From positions 1-33,298 of the forward strand of contig WFXA01000256.1 in assembly GCA_015490835.1 (NCBI GenBank): a stretch of 33,298 bases of DNA, read 5' to 3'. How positions within the stretch are numbered: position 1 is the stretch's first letter; every line of letters starts with the position of its first letter. A program made the translations under genes and the position numbers. Source of the DNA: Flavobacteriaceae bacterium (GTDB lineage: Bacteria; Bacteroidota; Bacteroidia; Flavobacteriales; Flavobacteriaceae). Under the pieces are notes generated by a model. That model was not told where the DNA came from. It saw only the letters and a list, made by a program, of their open reading frames with translations, and searched no databases. Below are positions 1-8,935 of this stretch, in pieces.

Positions 1-685
1 AAAATTCTATAATGGTATCGCCTACTGGGAAAACACTTCCACTAACAGGTCCCATTGTTTGGGTAGTGGGGATAGGTCCATCTACATCGTCTATTGCTAC
101 GGCATCTGCAAAGTTAACAATGGCACCGCAAACACCGGCATCGTTACCTACTGTAATATCACCAGGGCAAGAAATTATCGGTGGGGCGCTTGGAGGAATT
201 GCTACATTAATAGTAGCCTCCCATCCGGCTCGAGTAATAATATTATCTGAACTAAAATCAAACGTTAAAGTACCTCCGGCAGTAGAAGTAAAAGGTCCTA
301 ATGTAGGATTTCCGGCAGGGTCTGTAGCGTCTGTACAGGACAAACTGGCACCACCATCAATATTATCTCCCGAATAAGTTGCATCTAGACCATTTGCATC
401 TCCTGTTACCGTTAAAGTATCCCAACAGATAGTTGTTGATGCTTCAACCGCAAAAGCTGTAAAGGTAATAGTAATAACTTCACCGGCACCTGCTTGAAAA
501 ACAAGGGAACTGAATTCGTTATTTGAATAATCTGCACCCGCTCCACCTGAATCGGTGTAGGTGTCTCCGTCAACAAAATCAACGCCGCTAATTACAGTAG
601 CATTTGATTGCATTATTTGCGCATTACCCTGCCACGCAAATGTCGTGACCAATAATGCAAGTAAAATAAATGTAATTTTTTTCAT
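1..685 (-). CDS. Secreted protein with signal peptide and HYR-like repeat, 5' part only (runs off the left edge)
   Basis: Manual reverse translation from the ATG (complement of 683-685): MKKITFILLALLVTTFAWQGNAQIMQSNATVISGVDFVDG...PPIISCPGDITVGNDAGVCGAIVNFADAVAIDDVDGP...FPVGDTIIEF. Signal peptide, then a CPGDITVxxDxGxCGAxV HYR signature. Open at the window edge, so not in the ORF track. Confidence 0.85.
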   Translation of the reverse strand, partial: MKKITFILLALLVTTFAWQGNAQIMQSNATVISGVDFVDGDTYTDSGGAGADYSNNEFSSLVFQAGAGEVITITFTAFAVEASTTICWDTLTVTGDANGLDATYSGDNIDGGASLSCTDATDPAGNPTLGPFTSTAGGTLTFDFSSDNIITRAGWEATINVAIPPSAPPIISCPGDITVGNDAGVCGAIVNFADAVAIDDVDGPIPTTQTMGPVSGSVFPVGDTIIEF

Positions 686-830
686 AGAAAAATAATTTTG
701 AGTTAATTAAGGTTAAAAATTTTGATAAAGATATAATTTTTTTTTCAATTATTTACAAATGAAACCCCTTTTACAAAAAAAAAACTATCTTACACCGTAA
801 TTTTGCTGCTTTAAAACAAAAATATACACT

Positions 831-2162
831 ATGGAAGACATGCTTTTTTATGACAGAATGCAGTTTGCCTTTACCATAACATTCCATTATTTGTTCCCGC
901 AATTAACAATGGGCTTATCCTTAATCATTGTTTATTTTAAATGGAAACACCTAAGAACGAGCGTATTAAAATACAACGAAGCAGCAAAATTTTGGATGAA
1001 AATCTTTGCGCTAAATTTTGCTATGGGTGTGGTTACAGGAATCCCTATGGAGTTTCAGTTTGGCACTAATTGGGCTAAATTTTCAGAACTTACCGGAGGT
1101 ATAATCGGGCAAACATTGGCGATGGAAGGAATGTTTTCATTCTTTTTAGAATCTTCTTTTTTAGGTTTGTTTTTGTTTGGTGAAAAACTTATAGGTCAGA
1201 AATTACATTTTTTAACCGGATTTTTAGTTTTTTTGGGATCTTGGCTAAGTGGGTTGTTTATTATTGCTACAAATTCTTGGATGCAACATCCGGTAGGATA
1301 TGAGATTTTAGAAAACGGTACGTATGTACTTTCCAATTTTTCAGCTCTTTTTTCAAACCCTTGGCTTATTCCTTCTTATTTACACAACCAAGCCGCATCG
1401 TTAGTTACTGCTTCATTTGTAGTAGCAGGAATAGGGTCTTTTTATTTACTTAGTAAAAAACACAAAGATTTTGGTAAGTTATTTGTTAAAACTGGAGTTG
1501 TTTTCGGGATTATTTCAACGACTCTTGTCGCTTTTCCTACCGGAGATTGGGCAGCAAAAAATGTAGTAAAATACCAACCGGTAACTTTTGCTGCTATGGA
1601 AGGAATTTTTGAAACCGAAAAAGCAGGAACCGAAATTGTACTCATAGGTCAACCCAATATTCAAGATAAAAAATTAGATAATAAAATAGCAGTACCTAAC
1701 ATACTAAGTTTTTTAACGTATCAAAATTGGGATGCTCAAATTAAAGGGTTGGATGCTTTTGAAGAAAACCTTCATCCTACTAACATTCCCGGCTTGTATT
1801 ATGCCTATCACATTATGGTAGGATTGGGTACTATTTTTATAGCGCTGATGATTGCCGGGGTGGTTCAGCTTTTTAGAAAAAAACTTTATAAAACAAAATG
1901 GATATTATGGTCGCTTATGTTTATGATTCCGTTACCTTATATTACCAACATAACCGGATGGTACACTGCCGAATTAGGCAGGCAACCTTGGTTGGTTTAT
2001 AATTTATTAAAAACTGCAGAAGGTGCTTCGCCAACAGTTTCATCAGGAAATACATTATTTACTTTATTAGGTTTTGTAGGCTTATATCTCTTGCTTGGAA
2101 TGCTGTTTTTAATCCTAGCCGGTAAAATAATTAACAAAGGACCCCAAATACAAAAACAATAA
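831..2162 (+). CDS. cydA: Cytochrome bd ubiquinol oxidase subunit I
   Basis: 443 aa with CydA hallmarks (MLFYDRMQFAFTITFHYLFPQLTMGLS, GWYTAELGRQPWLVYNLLKT), followed directly by cydB. Confidence 0.97.
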   Translation: MEDMLFYDRMQFAFTITFHYLFPQLTMGLSLIIVYFKWKHLRTSVLKYNEAAKFWMKIFALNFAMGVVTGIPMEFQFGTNWAKFSELTGGIIGQTLAMEGMFSFFLESSFLGLFLFGEKLIGQKLHFLTGFLVFLGSWLSGLFIIATNSWMQHPVGYEILENGTYVLSNFSALFSNPWLIPSYLHNQAASLVTASFVVAGIGSFYLLSKKHKDFGKLFVKTGVVFGIISTTLVAFPTGDWAAKNVVKYQPVTFAAMEGIFETEKAGTEIVLIGQPNIQDKKLDNKIAVPNILSFLTYQNWDAQIKGLDAFEENLHPTNIPGLYYAYHIMVGLGTIFIALMIAGVVQLFRKKLYKTKWILWSLMFMIPLPYITNITGWYTAELGRQPWLVYNLLKTAEGASPTVSSGNTLFTLLGFVGLYLLLGMLFLILAGKIINKGPQIQKQ

Positions 2163-2164
2163 TT

Positions 2165-3232
2165 ATGGAACTATTTTGGTATATCGTTTTAATGGCTATG
2201 CTCGCTGTATATCTTGTTTTAGACGGATACGATTTTGGTGCAGGAATCATTCATTTGTTCTTCGGGAAAACCGAAAAAGACAAAAAAGCCATTACAAGTG
2301 CTATAGGTCCTTTTTGGGATGCCAATGAAGTTTGGATAATTGCAGCAGGAGGTATTTTGTTTTTTGCTTTTCCAAAACTATACGCATCTTCTTTTAGCGG
2401 ATTTTATCTGCCCTTGATTATGATTCTCTGGTTGCTTATTTTTAGAGGAATAGGACTTGAATTAAGACACCAACTTAACAATAAAATGTGGCACATTATC
2501 TGGGACAAAGCTTTTGGAATAGCTAGTTTACTCTTGGCTTTGTTTTTTGGTATTGCTTTAGGAAATGTTGTTCGAGGTGTAAATTTAGGAATGGTTACTA
2601 ACGGTGTTTCCCAACATGAACCTCATTTCTTTTTTCTACCGCTTTGGAACCCTGATTTTAGTCCGTTATCAGATAATCTTGGTATTATAGATTGGTTTAC
2701 TTTATTATTAGGAATAATAGCAGTGGTGTCACTTACCATTCACGGTGCCGCGTGGGTTATTTTTAAAACCAATGCTTCTATAAATCCACAACTAAAAAAA
2801 CTTATTTTTAAATTAAGTGTTGTGTTGCTACTACTTATTGTTCTTTCTGTTTTAGTTTGGCATCATGTTCAACCGAACCCTTTTCATAACTTTTTTGAAA
2901 GACCTTGGCTCTGGATTTTCCCAATAATTACCCTAACAGGATTAATAGGACAATTTTGGGTTAAACAATTTAAAAAAGACGGACTTAGTTTTCTTTTTTC
3001 AACCATGTTTTTAATGGGAGGTTTTTTCGGGACAGCAGCTTCTATTTTCCCAAAGATGCTTCCTTCAACCAACAATACAAATCCATCGCTTACCATTTAT
3101 AATGTTGCCACTAGTCATTATGGTTTGTCTGTAGGAGTAAATTGGTTTGTTGTTGCAATACTATTAGTGGCGGTCTATTTAATTATACAATATAAGGTGT
3201 TTAAAGGCAAAATGGATGATGTAGCGTACTAA
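2165..3232 (+). CDS. cydB: Cytochrome bd ubiquinol oxidase subunit II
   Basis: VLDGYDFGAGIIHLF...GPFWDANEVWIIAAGG typical of CydB; 2 nt after cydA. Confidence 0.97.
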   Translation: MELFWYIVLMAMLAVYLVLDGYDFGAGIIHLFFGKTEKDKKAITSAIGPFWDANEVWIIAAGGILFFAFPKLYASSFSGFYLPLIMILWLLIFRGIGLELRHQLNNKMWHIIWDKAFGIASLLLALFFGIALGNVVRGVNLGMVTNGVSQHEPHFFFLPLWNPDFSPLSDNLGIIDWFTLLLGIIAVVSLTIHGAAWVIFKTNASINPQLKKLIFKLSVVLLLLIVLSVLVWHHVQPNPFHNFFERPWLWIFPIITLTGLIGQFWVKQFKKDGLSFLFSTMFLMGGFFGTAASIFPKMLPSTNNTNPSLTIYNVATSHYGLSVGVNWFVVAILLVAVYLIIQYKVFKGKMDDVAY

Positions 3233-3269
3233 CTAACGTAACTTCTAATTATTTGTTAAATTTTTCGTT

Positions 3270-3530
3270 TTACAAGCAAGTATATTTCAAATTGTTGACC
3301 CAATAATAAAAACCTTTAGGAAGTTTCCTGTTTCCATTAACAAAAAGCATCATTTCGTGTTGTAAAGCAGTTGGTATTATCGAAGGAAAATTATCTGCTC
3401 TAGGAATAAAAATATCGTCATTATTAACATCTATAGTTGTGTTTGATGTACTCACATCCAAGTTAGCAATTAGACTTTTGTAGTTTATTCCTACTTTTGA
3501 ATAGATAGAATAATTAATACAGTTTTCATC
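3270..3530 (-). pseudogene. Possible 5'-truncated gene remnant
   Basis: Open frame on the minus strand from two tandem in-frame stops (complement of 3531-3536) to a TAA at 3270-3272. Translation DENCINYSIYSKVGINYKSLIANLDVSTSNTTIDVNNDDIFIPRADNFPSIIPTALQHEMMLFVNGNRKLPKGFYYWVNNLKYTCL; no ATG near its beginning. Composition looks protein-like but no family recognised. Confidence 0.3.
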
Positions 3531-3606
3531 CTACTAGGTGTTTTTTTAAAGAATACGTGTTAAAATTATTATAATTAAAACAAGTAAGCTAGTGTGTGTC
3601 AACTTA

Positions 3607-3635
3607 TTAACTATATAGTTTAACCAAATGGTTAA
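3607..3635. promoter_or_regulatory. Double-palindrome operator candidate upstream of the DUF2202 gene
   Basis: TTAACTATATAGTTTAACCAAATGGTTAA: perfect palindrome AACTATATAGTT next to TTAACC-AAAT-GGTTAA. Reverse complement matches 4378-4406 at 26/29 positions. Confidence 0.7.
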
Positions 3636-3676
3636 TATTTGTAACAAAAGTTACTGTAATACAGTTAGGTACAATA

Positions 3677-3684
3677 TAAATTTG
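3677..3684 (+). promoter_or_regulatory. Bacteroidetes -7 element (TAnnTTTG)
   Basis: TAAATTTG 25 bp upstream of the ATG at 3709; no clear TTG -33 element. Confidence 0.4.
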
Positions 3685-3708
3685 TGTTATAATTTAAAAT
3701 AAAATATT

Positions 3709-4335
3709 ATGAAAAATCTAATAAATTCAAAATTATTATTGATAGCTGTAGCTGCTTTTAGTTCAAGCTTGTTTATCGCTTGTGATGATGATGATAACAC
3801 AAACAATGTTGTAAATAGTACAATTGTAACACAAGAAGAAAGCAATGGTTTGCTCTTCATGCTGGAAGAGGAAAAACTGGCACGTGATACCTATCAATAT
3901 TTATTTAGTATATGGAATCACAACACCTTTGGGAACATTAAAAATAGTGAACAAAATCATATGAATTCAATTGCCGGTTTACTTGATTTATATAATATAG
4001 AATATACTATTTTGCCAGAAGGGCAATTTGAAAACCAAGAGTTACAAAATTTTTATGATCAATTTGTGGAAGACGGACAACAAAGCCTTATAGAAGCACT
4101 TAAAATAGGTGCTACCATAGAGGATTTGGATATTGTTGACTTAGAAGATTACATGAATCAAACGACAAACAATAATATTTTAACAGCTTACGAAAGTTTA
4201 CAATGTGGATCTAGAAATCACTTGCGCGCTTATGTAACAAATATCATAAGTAACGCAGGTACCTATACACCACAATTTTTAAGCCTTGATGATTTTATCG
4301 AAATTATTAGCGAAAGTCACGAAAATTGCAATTAA
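3709..4335 (+). CDS. DUF2202 (ferritin-like fold) lipoprotein
   Basis: Lipobox-like LFIAC after a signal peptide; EEEKLARDTYQYLFSIWNHNTFGNIKNSEQNHMNSIAGLLDLY is the DUF2202 EEEK(L/M)ARD...F..I..SE..HM pattern. Confidence 0.88.
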   Translation: MKNLINSKLLLIAVAAFSSSLFIACDDDDNTNNVVNSTIVTQEESNGLLFMLEEEKLARDTYQYLFSIWNHNTFGNIKNSEQNHMNSIAGLLDLYNIEYTILPEGQFENQELQNFYDQFVEDGQQSLIEALKIGATIEDLDIVDLEDYMNQTTNNNILTAYESLQCGSRNHLRAYVTNIISNAGTYTPQFLSLDDFIEIISESHENCN

Positions 4336-4347
4336 TTCATAATAAAG

Positions 4348-4377
4348 TTGGTGTAACCAAAAAAAGATTTACCTTTG
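4348..4377 (+). promoter_or_regulatory. Promoter of the tetR-efflux operon
   Basis: TTG (4348-4350), 19-bp spacer, TACCTTTG (4370-4377), matching the Bacteroidetes TTG/TAnnTTTG promoter. The predicted start site falls inside the palindromic operator. Confidence 0.6.
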
Positions 4378-4406
4378 TCAACCAAATGGTTAAACTATAT
4401 AGTTAA
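4378..4406. promoter_or_regulatory. Double-palindrome operator candidate upstream of tetR
   Basis: TCAACCAAATGGTTAAACTATATAGTTAA, the inverted near-copy of 3607-3635; lies between the -7 element and the tetR ATG (4411). Confidence 0.7.
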
Positions 4407-4410
4407 TAAA

Positions 4411-5022
4411 ATGAAAAAAACAAAAGACACAAGTACTGAAACGGGGATTTTAAATGCTGCAAAAAGAGTATTTATAAAAAAAGGAATGACTGGAGCAAGG
4501 ATGCAAGAAATAGCAGATGAAGCCGGTATTAATAAAGCCATGTTGCATTACTATTATAGAAGCAAAGAACTTCTTTTTGAAGCAGTTTTTAAAAATGCTT
4601 TCTCGATGTTAGCACCAAAACTTAATAAAGTTATGAATGCCGATGTTCCGTTATTTAAAAAAATAGAAGATTTTACAAGCAGTTATATTTCATTTGTTGT
4701 AAAGCATCCGTATATACCAACTTTTGTTATTCAAGAACTTAACAGAAACCCAGATTTTGTAAAAAATCTAGTTGCAGAAGAGCATTTTCCCAATATTGAA
4801 GTGTTTAAAAAACAAGTAGAAAAATGCATTGAAAATAAAACCATTAAACCTATAAACACGGAGCAGTTGTTTATTAATATTCTGGCACTTACTATTTTTC
4901 CGTTTATAGGTGCGCCTTTACTAATGGGTTTTACCAGAACCAATAAAAAACAATATAAAGACTTAATGAAACAAAGAAAAACCGAAGTTGCTCAATTTAT
5001 TATTAACGCTATAAAGGTTTAA
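4411..5022 (+). CDS. TetR/AcrR family transcriptional regulator
   Basis: MKKTKDTSTETGILNAAKRVFIKKGMTGARMQEIADEAGINKAMLHYYYRSKELLFEAVF is a TetR N-terminal HTH. The ORF track's TTG start at 4375 lies inside the -7 element, so 4411 is preferred. Confidence 0.92.
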   Translation: MKKTKDTSTETGILNAAKRVFIKKGMTGARMQEIADEAGINKAMLHYYYRSKELLFEAVFKNAFSMLAPKLNKVMNADVPLFKKIEDFTSSYISFVVKHPYIPTFVIQELNRNPDFVKNLVAEEHFPNIEVFKKQVEKCIENKTIKPINTEQLFINILALTIFPFIGAPLLMGFTRTNKKQYKDLMKQRKTEVAQFIINAIKV

Positions 5023-5025
5023 AAA

Positions 5026-6282
5026 ATGAAAAACATAATAACAATAGCCGTATTTTTTGCAAGTATTTTAGCAATGAGTCAAGAAACCATAAGTCTTGAT
5101 GAATGTTATCATTTAGTTGAAAAAAACTACCCTTTAGCAAAACAAACTGGTTTACTTAAAAATCAAAACAACTTAGATGTCGAGGTACTAAAAACTAAAA
5201 AATTACCTCAATTTGGGTTAGAAGCACAAGCAACGTATCAATCTGATGTGATTGAGCTTCCTATAAACATACCCAATATATCTATTGATCCGCCAAATAA
5301 TGACCAATACAAAGCAACACTTTCCGTGAATCAGATTATTTATGATGGAGGCTTGGTAAATGCTTCGATTAAAGCTAAAGAAGCTTCGGTTAAAACCCAA
5401 TTAAAGAATATTGAAGTATCCCTATATTCTTTAAAAAAACAAATAAACGACATTTATTTTTCCATCTTGTTAAGCCAAGAAAAGGAAGCCTTGTTACTGG
5501 CAAAGAAACAACAATTGGAGGCTCGATTAAAAGAAGTAAAAGCAGGTATTCAATTTGGAGTTTTATTACCCACATCAGATAGTGTTTTGGAAGCCGAATT
5601 GCTCAAAGTTACACAACAACAAGCCGATTTAAATATAAGCAAGCAATCTCTTTTTACCATGCTTTCTTCGTTAATTGGAAAACCCGTAACATCAGAAATC
5701 ACTTTAGAAACACCCATTGTTTCTGAAACCGTTTCCAACACTTTAAGCAGACCTGAGTTAGCATTATTTTCGCTACAAAAACAACAGATTGAAGCTACCG
5801 AAAAAGTAATAAGCAAACAAAACGCACCCAAACTAATGGGTTTTGCAACAGGAGGTTATGGTAATCCGGGCTTAAATATGTTGGATAATTCATTTCAACC
5901 ATTTTACATCGTGGGTGCCAAACTAAATTGGAATGTGTTTGACTGGAATAGCAGCAAAAAACAACGTAAATCGCTTCAAATTAATAAAGAGATTATAGAT
6001 AACCAAAAAGAAGTTTTTACGCTAAATACGGAGATTGAATTAGATAAAAATCAGTCAGAAATTAGCAAATACCAAACCTATATTGCTTCCGATGAAGAAA
6101 TAATATCATTACGCGAAAAAATTGTAAAAACAGCCGAAGCACAACTTAAAAACGGAGTGATTACGGCATCGGCTTACATTACCGAGTTAACCAATCTATA
6201 TGAAGCAAAAAATAATCTTAATGCACATAAGATTCAGTTATTAATGGCTAAAATAAATTTCAATACCACTCAAGGAAATTAA
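5026..6282 (+). CDS. TolC-family outer membrane efflux protein
   Basis: Signal peptide, SLDECYHLVEKNYPLAKQ..., long coiled-coil repeats; 3 nt after tetR. Confidence 0.88.
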   Translation: MKNIITIAVFFASILAMSQETISLDECYHLVEKNYPLAKQTGLLKNQNNLDVEVLKTKKLPQFGLEAQATYQSDVIELPINIPNISIDPPNNDQYKATLSVNQIIYDGGLVNASIKAKEASVKTQLKNIEVSLYSLKKQINDIYFSILLSQEKEALLLAKKQQLEARLKEVKAGIQFGVLLPTSDSVLEAELLKVTQQQADLNISKQSLFTMLSSLIGKPVTSEITLETPIVSETVSNTLSRPELALFSLQKQQIEATEKVISKQNAPKLMGFATGGYGNPGLNMLDNSFQPFYIVGAKLNWNVFDWNSSKKQRKSLQINKEIIDNQKEVFTLNTEIELDKNQSEISKYQTYIASDEEIISLREKIVKTAEAQLKNGVITASAYITELTNLYEAKNNLNAHKIQLLMAKINFNTTQGN

Positions 6283-6293
6283 AAAAATAAAAT

Positions 6294-7190
6294 ATGAAAC
6301 TTAAAACAACAATTTTAATACTACTTGTTTTTTCAACCCTTATTTCTTGTAAAACAGGAGACGAAAAAGCAGACGGATACGGAAATTTTGAAGCAACAGA
6401 GATCACTATTTCTTCTGAAACGAACGGAAAATTACTTCAATTTACCGTAGAAGAAGGGCAAGATTTAGAAAAAGGAAAAGTGGTGGGGTTGGTAGATACG
6501 CTTCAATTGTATTTAAAAAAACAACAACTGTTAGCATCTAAAAATACCATAGGCTCAAAATCCAGAGGAGTGCTTTCACAAATTAATGTGTTAAATGCCC
6601 AATTAGCAACGGCAAAAACCAACAAAACTCGAATTGAAAACCTGATTAAAGCAAACGCAGGAACGCAAAAACAACTCGATGATGTGAACGGACAAATTGA
6701 CGTTATAAAACAACAGATACGAAGTGTAGAAACTCAAAATGCTCCCATTGTTAACGAGCTTAAAAGCGTAGCTATACAGGTAAAACAAATTGAAGATCAG
6801 ATACAAAAAAGCCTCATTACCAATCCTGTTTCGGGTACGGTTTTAACATCCTATGTAGAGCCCAATGAAGTTGTTAGTTTTGGAAAACCGCTTTACAAAA
6901 TTGCCGATTTAAACACCTTGGAATTACGTGTGTATGTGAGCGAACCACAATTACCAAACATAAAAATAGGACAAGAAGTAACTGTAAAAATTGATTCGGG
7001 AGAAACAATGAAATCCTATGACGGAACCATTACTTGGATAGCCAGCGAAGCCGAATTTACTCCTAAAATTATTCAGACCAAAGAAGAACGGGTAAACTTG
7101 GTTTATGCCATAAAAGTAACTGTAAAAAATGACGGAAGCCTAAAAATAGGAATGCCCGCAGAAATGTGGATTGATAAAAACAATAATTAA
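6294..7190 (+). CDS. HlyD/EmrA-like periplasmic adaptor (membrane fusion) lipoprotein, YbhG-like
   Basis: TLISC lipobox, biotinyl-lipoyl-like halves (NGKLLQFTVEEGQDLEKGKVVGLVDT; ITNPVSGTVLTSYVEPNEVV) around a coiled coil. Confidence 0.9.
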   Translation: MKLKTTILILLVFSTLISCKTGDEKADGYGNFEATEITISSETNGKLLQFTVEEGQDLEKGKVVGLVDTLQLYLKKQQLLASKNTIGSKSRGVLSQINVLNAQLATAKTNKTRIENLIKANAGTQKQLDDVNGQIDVIKQQIRSVETQNAPIVNELKSVAIQVKQIEDQIQKSLITNPVSGTVLTSYVEPNEVVSFGKPLYKIADLNTLELRVYVSEPQLPNIKIGQEVTVKIDSGETMKSYDGTITWIASEAEFTPKIIQTKEERVNLVYAIKVTVKNDGSLKIGMPAEMWIDKNNN

Positions 7191-7202
7191 AAAACAAAAA
7201 TC

Positions 7203-7487
7203 ATGAAATTAAAAAAAGTGTTTTCAGAAAAAAAAGACGTACAAACCAACGTTTTAAGACAAGTGGAAGAAGGTAAAGTTATTGCCTTGCAAATAGACAA
7301 AGGAAAAACGTTAAAAAAGCATGTGAGCAAAGTTCCCGCTATTTTGGTATGTATTTCTGGAAAAGCAGTTTATAATGAAGAAGAGCGAAAGGTAAAATTA
7401 AAAAAAGGAACCTACGTGCTTATTGAACCCAATGTAGAACATGAAGTAACAGCTTCAAAAAAAAGTAATTTCATTTTAATAAAATAA
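7203..7487 (+). CDS. Small single-domain cupin protein
   Basis: 94 aa: LKKHVSKVPAILVCISGKAVYNEEERKVKLKKGTYVLIEPNVEHEVTA, a cupin-type beta-barrel pattern. Confidence 0.78.
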   Translation: MKLKKVFSEKKDVQTNVLRQVEEGKVIALQIDKGKTLKKHVSKVPAILVCISGKAVYNEEERKVKLKKGTYVLIEPNVEHEVTASKKSNFILIK

Positions 7488-7492
7488 AAACC

Positions 7493-8029
7493 ATGATAAA
7501 AAATTTAATACTACTGTCGTCTCTTATTATGCTTGTTGTAAGTTGTAATAATGATACGAAAAAGAAAGCTGATTACACCACAGTAAATCACACCAATAAA
7601 GAAGTTGCTACAACTTCTAATAACACCCAAAGTGATGGATATACTTTAATGAAAAACAATTGTTATGTATGCCACAACCCGAAAGCAAAATCGCATGATG
7701 ATATCATTGCACCTCCCTTTAAAGCGGTTAAAATGCATTATTTAAGAGAATACGACAATCGCGAAGATTTTGTAAATGCAATGGTAAACTGGGTGCAAAA
7801 TCCTGATGAAGAAAAAGCACTAATGTTTGGAGCGGTAAATCGATTTAAGGTAATGCCGGCATTGCCATTAGAAACTGATGACCTTAAAAAAATTGCTGCT
7901 TATATATACGATAATGAAGTAGAACAACCCAACTGGATGCCCGAGCATATGAAAGAGATGAAAGGTAAAATGGGTAAAGGTATGGGAAAAGGAAAGGGTA
8001 AAGGAATGAAAGGGAAACAAAACAATTAA
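7493..8029 (+). CDS. Lipoprotein monoheme c-type cytochrome with Gly/Lys/Met-rich C-terminal tail
   Basis: Lipobox VVSC, heme motif CYVCH, candidate distal Met in KVMPALPL, tail MKEMKGKMGKGMGKGKGKGMKGKQNN. Confidence 0.85.
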   Translation: MIKNLILLSSLIMLVVSCNNDTKKKADYTTVNHTNKEVATTSNNTQSDGYTLMKNNCYVCHNPKAKSHDDIIAPPFKAVKMHYLREYDNREDFVNAMVNWVQNPDEEKALMFGAVNRFKVMPALPLETDDLKKIAAYIYDNEVEQPNWMPEHMKEMKGKMGKGMGKGKGKGMKGKQNN

Positions 8030-8060
8030 AGCATTTGCAAAAAAAATTAAAAGTATAAAA

Positions 8061-8537
8061 ATGAATAAAGCAATCATCATATTTCTCCTTTTTATTAGTG
8101 TTATTAGCTGTAAAAATGAGGTAAAAACCACTAAAAAAGATAATTCTGTTGTTTTTTCAGAAAGAAAAGATGAAACCCAAGAAAAAGATCACCACGGCGA
8201 GAATGAAGAAACAATAACATTAAACCATGGAAAAAAATGGCAAGCAAATCCTGAAACAACTTCAGGAATTAAGAACATGCAAGAAATTGTAAATGCCTTT
8301 TCTAATAATTCGTCTTTGGAAGATTATCAAGAATTTAAAACCAAGTTAGAAGCCGAGTTTACTACCATTTTTCAAAAATGCACGATGAAAGGTGAAGCTC
8401 ATGAACAGTTGCATAATTATTTAAAACCAATGATACCTATTTTTGAAGGGCTTGTTTCTAATCAAACCGAAACAAGGCAAGAGAATTTAAATAAATTAAA
8501 AAAGTACCTCGCAACCTACTCAACCTATTTTATCTAA
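8061..8537 (+). CDS. Hypothetical helical lipoprotein with conserved-looking Cys/Met/His cluster
   Basis: Signal peptide with ISC lipobox; NHGKKWQANPETTSGIKNM...FQKCTMKGEAHEQLHNYLKPM. Stop codon overlaps the next start (TAATG). Confidence 0.7.
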   Translation: MNKAIIIFLLFISVISCKNEVKTTKKDNSVVFSERKDETQEKDHHGENEETITLNHGKKWQANPETTSGIKNMQEIVNAFSNNSSLEDYQEFKTKLEAEFTTIFQKCTMKGEAHEQLHNYLKPMIPIFEGLVSNQTETRQENLNKLKKYLATYSTYFI

Positions 8538-8935
8538 TGAAATTACGTGCAAATAACATACAGAGTTTATGCTTAAAAACAGCTTCAACACTAGCTTTGT
8601 TTTTGGGTGTTATGTCTGTTTTTGCAGGTGGGAAAGTACTTCTTCAAATAGACTCCAAAGATTACAATGTTCTTTATTGGTTAGTGGTTTATAACGTAAT
8701 CTTTGGAGCTATTTCTATTGTTGTTGCCTATCTTATTTGGAAACGAATTAGCAAATTTACATACGCCGTTTGGTTTGTTTTCTTTTCTCACTTTTTTCTA
8801 TCGATATACCTTTTGTTTTTTAACAGTGAAGTAGCTTCAGAAAGCATTAAAGCGATGTTATTTAGAGTCATAACTTGGGTTATTATAGTTGCATTGTCAG
8901 TAATTATTCCATTTAAATTATCTAAGAAGTTATGA
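8537..8935 (+). CDS. Small integral membrane protein (about 4 TM)
   Basis: 132 aa, four hydrophobic stretches; ATG overlaps the upstream stop and its stop overlaps the downstream ATG (ATGA). Confidence 0.75.
   Translation: MKLRANNIQSLCLKTASTLALFLGVMSVFAGGKVLLQIDSKDYNVLYWLVVYNVIFGAISIVVAYLIWKRISKFTYAVWFVFFSHFFLSIYLLFFNSEVASESIKAMLFRVITWVIIVALSVIIPFKLSKKL

Noticed and set aside
12-377. Plus-strand ORFs at 12-377 and 59-250
   Set aside because: Antisense to a convincing minus-strand signal-peptide/HYR protein.
7868-8131. Minus ORF with HSFTLSFSHTFTHFTFHLF
   Set aside because: Antisense to the purine-rich repeat tail of the cytochrome gene; low-complexity artefact.
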